From Caldifarciminota bacterium 4484_100 (GTDB lineage Bacteria; Hydrothermota; Tepidihabitantia; SM23-42): a stretch of DNA of 7,961 nt. The stretch spans positions 1 to 7,961 of the forward strand of contig MUKB01000043.1 in the NCBI GenBank assembly GCA_002049785.1, read 5' to 3'. Positions 5,955 through 7,961 of this stretch are shown here, one piece after another (positions within the stretch are counted from its first letter, which is position 1; the number at the start of each line of letters is the position of its first letter). Made by a program: the position numbers and the translations under genes. Below the pieces are notes generated by a model, which was given only the letters and a program-made list of their open reading frames with translations, searched no databases and was not told where the DNA came from.

Positions 5955-7163
5955 CTACACTCCTCCTGCCAATAAATAACTCATCGGTTTATAGAAAAAG
6001 ATTCCGCAAAGCAGGGAAATCAAGGCAAGGATAAATACCACAGTAACACCTGTATAACTCGGTCTCTTAAATTTAATCTTGGCTGACCTGCACTCATCGC
6101 CAAAGAATAGCTCGTGATAGAAGCGGGTATTATATAAAAGTGTGAACACGGCGGCGATAATCGCACCAACACCAGACGCCGTAGACTGCTGAACCGCTCC
6201 AACAATCACACTCAATTTTGAGAAAAAGCCGATCATCGGGAAGAAACCTACAATCGAACCTGCAAGAAATGCCATAGCAACAGCCAGGGCAGGAGACACC
6301 CTTAATAGACAGGAAAGGTTCTTCAGATTATCACTACCTGTCGAATCCTCAACCACACCCACACCATAGAAAAGTCCAGACTTTGCCAGGGCATGGGCAA
6401 GGATATAGAGCATACCACCGACAATCCCGAATGTGCCTCCCACCGCAAACGCGAGAAGAATAAATCCCAGCTGACTGATGGTTGAGAATGCAAGCAGATT
6501 CCGAAGATTATCTGAACGGAGCGCCACCCCACCTGCAACAATACTCGAGGCGACTGCAATCCAGGCCACAGTATTGAAAAACGGGGGAGAAAAGAAGGTT
6601 CCGGTTACAAAAAGTCTCATAAAGACAATAACCCCGAGATTCTCTCCAATCCCGGCAAGACAACCACCGATCGCTGCAGGCACCGCCCGGTATGCAGGAG
6701 CAAGCCAGATGTGCAGGGGCATTGTCACCGATTTTGTAAGCACACCGATTAAAATAAAGATCGCCGCGGTATCATTGATAGCCCGAATCTCAAAAATATT
6801 GAAGGTTCCATTATCTAAATAGACCATTAAAATTCCAAGCAACATTATTGTAGCCGCAGCAAAATTGAGGATAAATGTGAGGTTACCCGCAGCAAGTTCC
6901 TGGTCACCACGGTAATACGCAACCGCCCGCCAAATCGCAAAGGTGGAAATCTCCCAGAAGATAAACATCAACAATAGATTATAAGTCAGGGCAATACCGA
7001 TACCCGAGCCGACAAGCAAAAGAAGCATAAGATAATATTCCAGTCGATGTCCCTTCTCCTTGATTGTTACCAGGGCATAGATGAATGACATCAGGCCAAT
7101 AAAACCGAACAATAATGTCAGGAAGATACCAAATCTATCAACAAAAAAATCAAATCCAATCAT
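5955..7163 (-). CDS. NuoL/M/N-family proton-translocating antiporter-like subunit, N-terminally shortened (402 aa)
   Basis: Integral membrane subunit of the antiporter-like family (complex I NuoL/M/N, MrpA/D, MbhH). Expected role: moving H+ or Na+ in response to redox chemistry. Conserved pieces are FWEIST with the TM5 Glu (E71), LTKSVTMPLHIWL with the TM7 Lys (K144) and H151, the NLLAFSTISQLGF block (222-234), HALAKSGLF (K261) and GFFSKL (K316). The family TM8 Lys aligns with E174 here. At 402 residues it is shorter than the usual roughly 480-500; its N-terminus aligns with residue 72 or so of the MrpD in this window, so it appears to lack TM1-TM2. The ATG overlaps the upstream stop (ATGA), and an in-frame TAG at 7167-7169 sits two codons upstream, so the start cannot be further 5'. 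A purine-rich GGGAGAGG lies 8-9 bases upstream. It is an extra pump-like subunit beyond the Mrp set. Confidence 0.9.
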   Translation of the reverse strand: MIGFDFFVDRFGIFLTLLFGFIGLMSFIYALVTIKEKGHRLEYYLMLLLLVGSGIGIALTYNLLLMFIFWEISTFAIWRAVAYYRGDQELAAGNLTFILNFAAATIMLLGILMVYLDNGTFNIFEIRAINDTAAIFILIGVLTKSVTMPLHIWLAPAYRAVPAAIGGCLAGIGENLGVIVFMRLFVTGTFFSPPFFNTVAWIAVASSIVAGGVALRSDNLRNLLAFSTISQLGFILLAFAVGGTFGIVGGMLYILAHALAKSGLFYGVGVVEDSTGSDNLKNLSCLLRVSPALAVAMAFLAGSIVGFFPMIGFFSKLSVIVGAVQQSTASGVGAIIAAVFTLLYNTRFYHELFFGDECRSAKIKFKRPSYTGVTVVFILALISLLCGIFFYKPMSYLLAGGV

Positions 7164-7961
7164 TTTCTATACCTCTCCCTTAATCTTTCCGTCTTCTTCC
7201 AGGAAAGTTGCAATAGGTCCTTTCCCGTATACCTCTTTTTTCCATCCTCATAGGCAACCATCGTCCGTTCGGTGCAACAATAGCAGGGGTCAACCGCCGC
7301 CAGAACCAATGCTGCATCCGCAATCGAATATCCCTTTACCGCTACCACATTTGAAGCGATGTTCATATAACTTGGGGCCCGCACCTTATGTCGCACTGGC
7401 ATATTCGAGCCGTCTGAACGCACATAATGGAAGACCTCACCACGTGGTGCCTCATGACGACCAATACCCTCACCCGGTGGTATTTCATCCACCCTCGTCT
7501 CAATGGGTCCATCCGGCATATCCTTAAGACACTGCCGCACAATCTTTATCGACTCATCACACTCAAGCAACCGCACCACTGTCTTGGCCAAGACATCACC
7601 CTCCTGGCAAACAGCAATATCCCAATCCACCTTATCATAGGCATCATAGGGATCATCCTTACGCACATCAATTGCATAGCCTGAACCGCGGGCCGTGGGT
7701 CCGGTAACCGCATAGGCAATGGCATCCTCTTTCTTTAGAATCCCGACACCTTCCAGTCGTGCCCGAATTACCGGGTCATCCAGGATCGCCTTGGTGAACA
7801 TCGCATTCTTCTCCTCGAGAAGGTCTAAATACTTCTCAATCTTGGGATAATCCTCGGGTTTGATATCCCGGCGTGCCCCACCGACCTTATTTATTGCATA
7901 GTGATTCCGATTACCCATTATCACCTCAAAAAGTTCAAGCAAGGGCTCCAGAGTTCTTGGG
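7160..7961 (-). CDS. Group 4 [NiFe]-hydrogenase large subunit (EchE/MbhL/HycE-like), C-terminal part, 5' end cut by window
   Basis: Catalytic subunit holding the NiFe site of a membrane-bound, energy-converting hydrogenase, homologous to complex I NuoD. The frame is open to the window edge, so the N-terminal part with the first CxxC nickel ligands is missing. A TTG at 7940-7942 is an internal Leu codon, not a start. Counting from that codon as residue 1, I see family blocks LFEVIMGNR (4-12), GGARRDI (21-27), GPTARGSGYAIDVRKDDPY (81-99), EAPRGEVFHYVRSDG (164-178) and VRAPSYMNIA (187-196). The second nickel ligand motif DPCYCCTER is at 218-226, with C220 and C223 as expected ligands. Thirty-four residues follow R226; in HycE a similar tail is cleaved after the matching Arg during maturation. 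The intact CxxC argues against the cysteine-poor Mbx type. The stop overlaps the next start (ATGA). Whether it belongs to subgroup 4b, 4d, 4e or 4g cannot be decided here. Confidence 0.93.
   Translation of the reverse strand, partial: PRTLEPLLELFEVIMGNRNHYAINKVGGARRDIKPEDYPKIEKYLDLLEEKNAMFTKAILDDPVIRARLEGVGILKKEDAIAYAVTGPTARGSGYAIDVRKDDPYDAYDKVDWDIAVCQEGDVLAKTVVRLLECDESIKIVRQCLKDMPDGPIETRVDEIPPGEGIGRHEAPRGEVFHYVRSDGSNMPVRHKVRAPSYMNIASNVVAVKGYSIADAALVLAAVDPCYCCTERTMVAYEDGKKRYTGKDLLQLSWKKTERLRERYRK

Noticed and set aside
7081..7527. A 148-codon open frame on the plus strand, antisense to the large subunit
   Set aside because: It lies fully inside well-supported coding sequence on the other strand, spans the overlap between two genes, is rich in Pro, His and Ser with no recognisable motif, and looks like a shadow frame.
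7940..7942. TTG as a possible start of the large subunit
   Set aside because: The frame continues upstream to the window edge with residues (PRTLEP) that fit the family, and the protein from this codon would lack the first half of the large subunit.

Overview
The window is a stretch of one tightly packed operon, read entirely on the minus strand (right to left). It encodes the membrane arm and part of the catalytic arm of a Mrp-linked group 4 [NiFe]-hydrogenase-type respiratory complex, related to Mbh/Mbx/Ech/Hyf and to complex I. There are eleven coding regions, two of them cut by the window edges. No gap between genes exceeds 14 bases, and several genes overlap by 1 to 8 bases. I see no RNA gene, mobile element, CRISPR array, promoter or terminator.

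Layout in transcription order. At the right edge lies the C-terminal part of a hydrogenase large subunit (7961-7160) with an intact C-terminal DPCxxC nickel-binding motif. Next is a shortened 402-residue antiporter-like subunit (7163-5955), then a 631-residue NuoL/MrpA-N-like subunit (5953-4058). A separate 178-residue MbhD+MbhE-type protein follows (4043-3507), equivalent to the C-terminal part of MrpA. Then come MrpB (3510-3076), MrpC (3076-2738), MrpD (2728-1223), MrpE (1212-727), MrpF (730-476) and MrpG (483-130). At the left edge is the first 42 residues of a NuoI/MbhN/EchF-like ferredoxin-type subunit (128-1).

How the parts would work together (inference from the families). A ferredoxin-type iron-sulfur subunit would pass electrons to the [NiFe] large subunit. 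The energy released by proton reduction (or used in H2 oxidation) would be coupled to H+ and/or Na+ movement through a membrane arm. That arm holds three NuoL/M/N-type antiporter-like subunits plus a complete Mrp set in the bacterial order A(N)-A(C)-B-C-D-E-F-G. The small hydrogenase subunits, the NuoH-like membrane anchor and the N-terminal half of the large subunit are not in the window and probably lie just outside it.

Organism. Genes are compact, use ATG and GTG starts, and mostly carry strong AGGAGG/GGAGG Shine-Dalgarno sites. The sequence looks moderate in GC and ATA isoleucine codons are common. This fits an anaerobic, hydrogen-metabolising prokaryote. The bacterial mrp gene order leans towards a bacterium, since the archaeal mbh operon of Pyrococcus places the MrpE/F/G equivalents first. 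An archaeon cannot be excluded and no lineage can be assigned.

The points most worth a second look are the hydrogenase-Mrp hybrid architecture with three pump-like subunits, the loss of two N-terminal helices in the 402-residue subunit, and substitutions of key charged residues in two of the three pump-like subunits.
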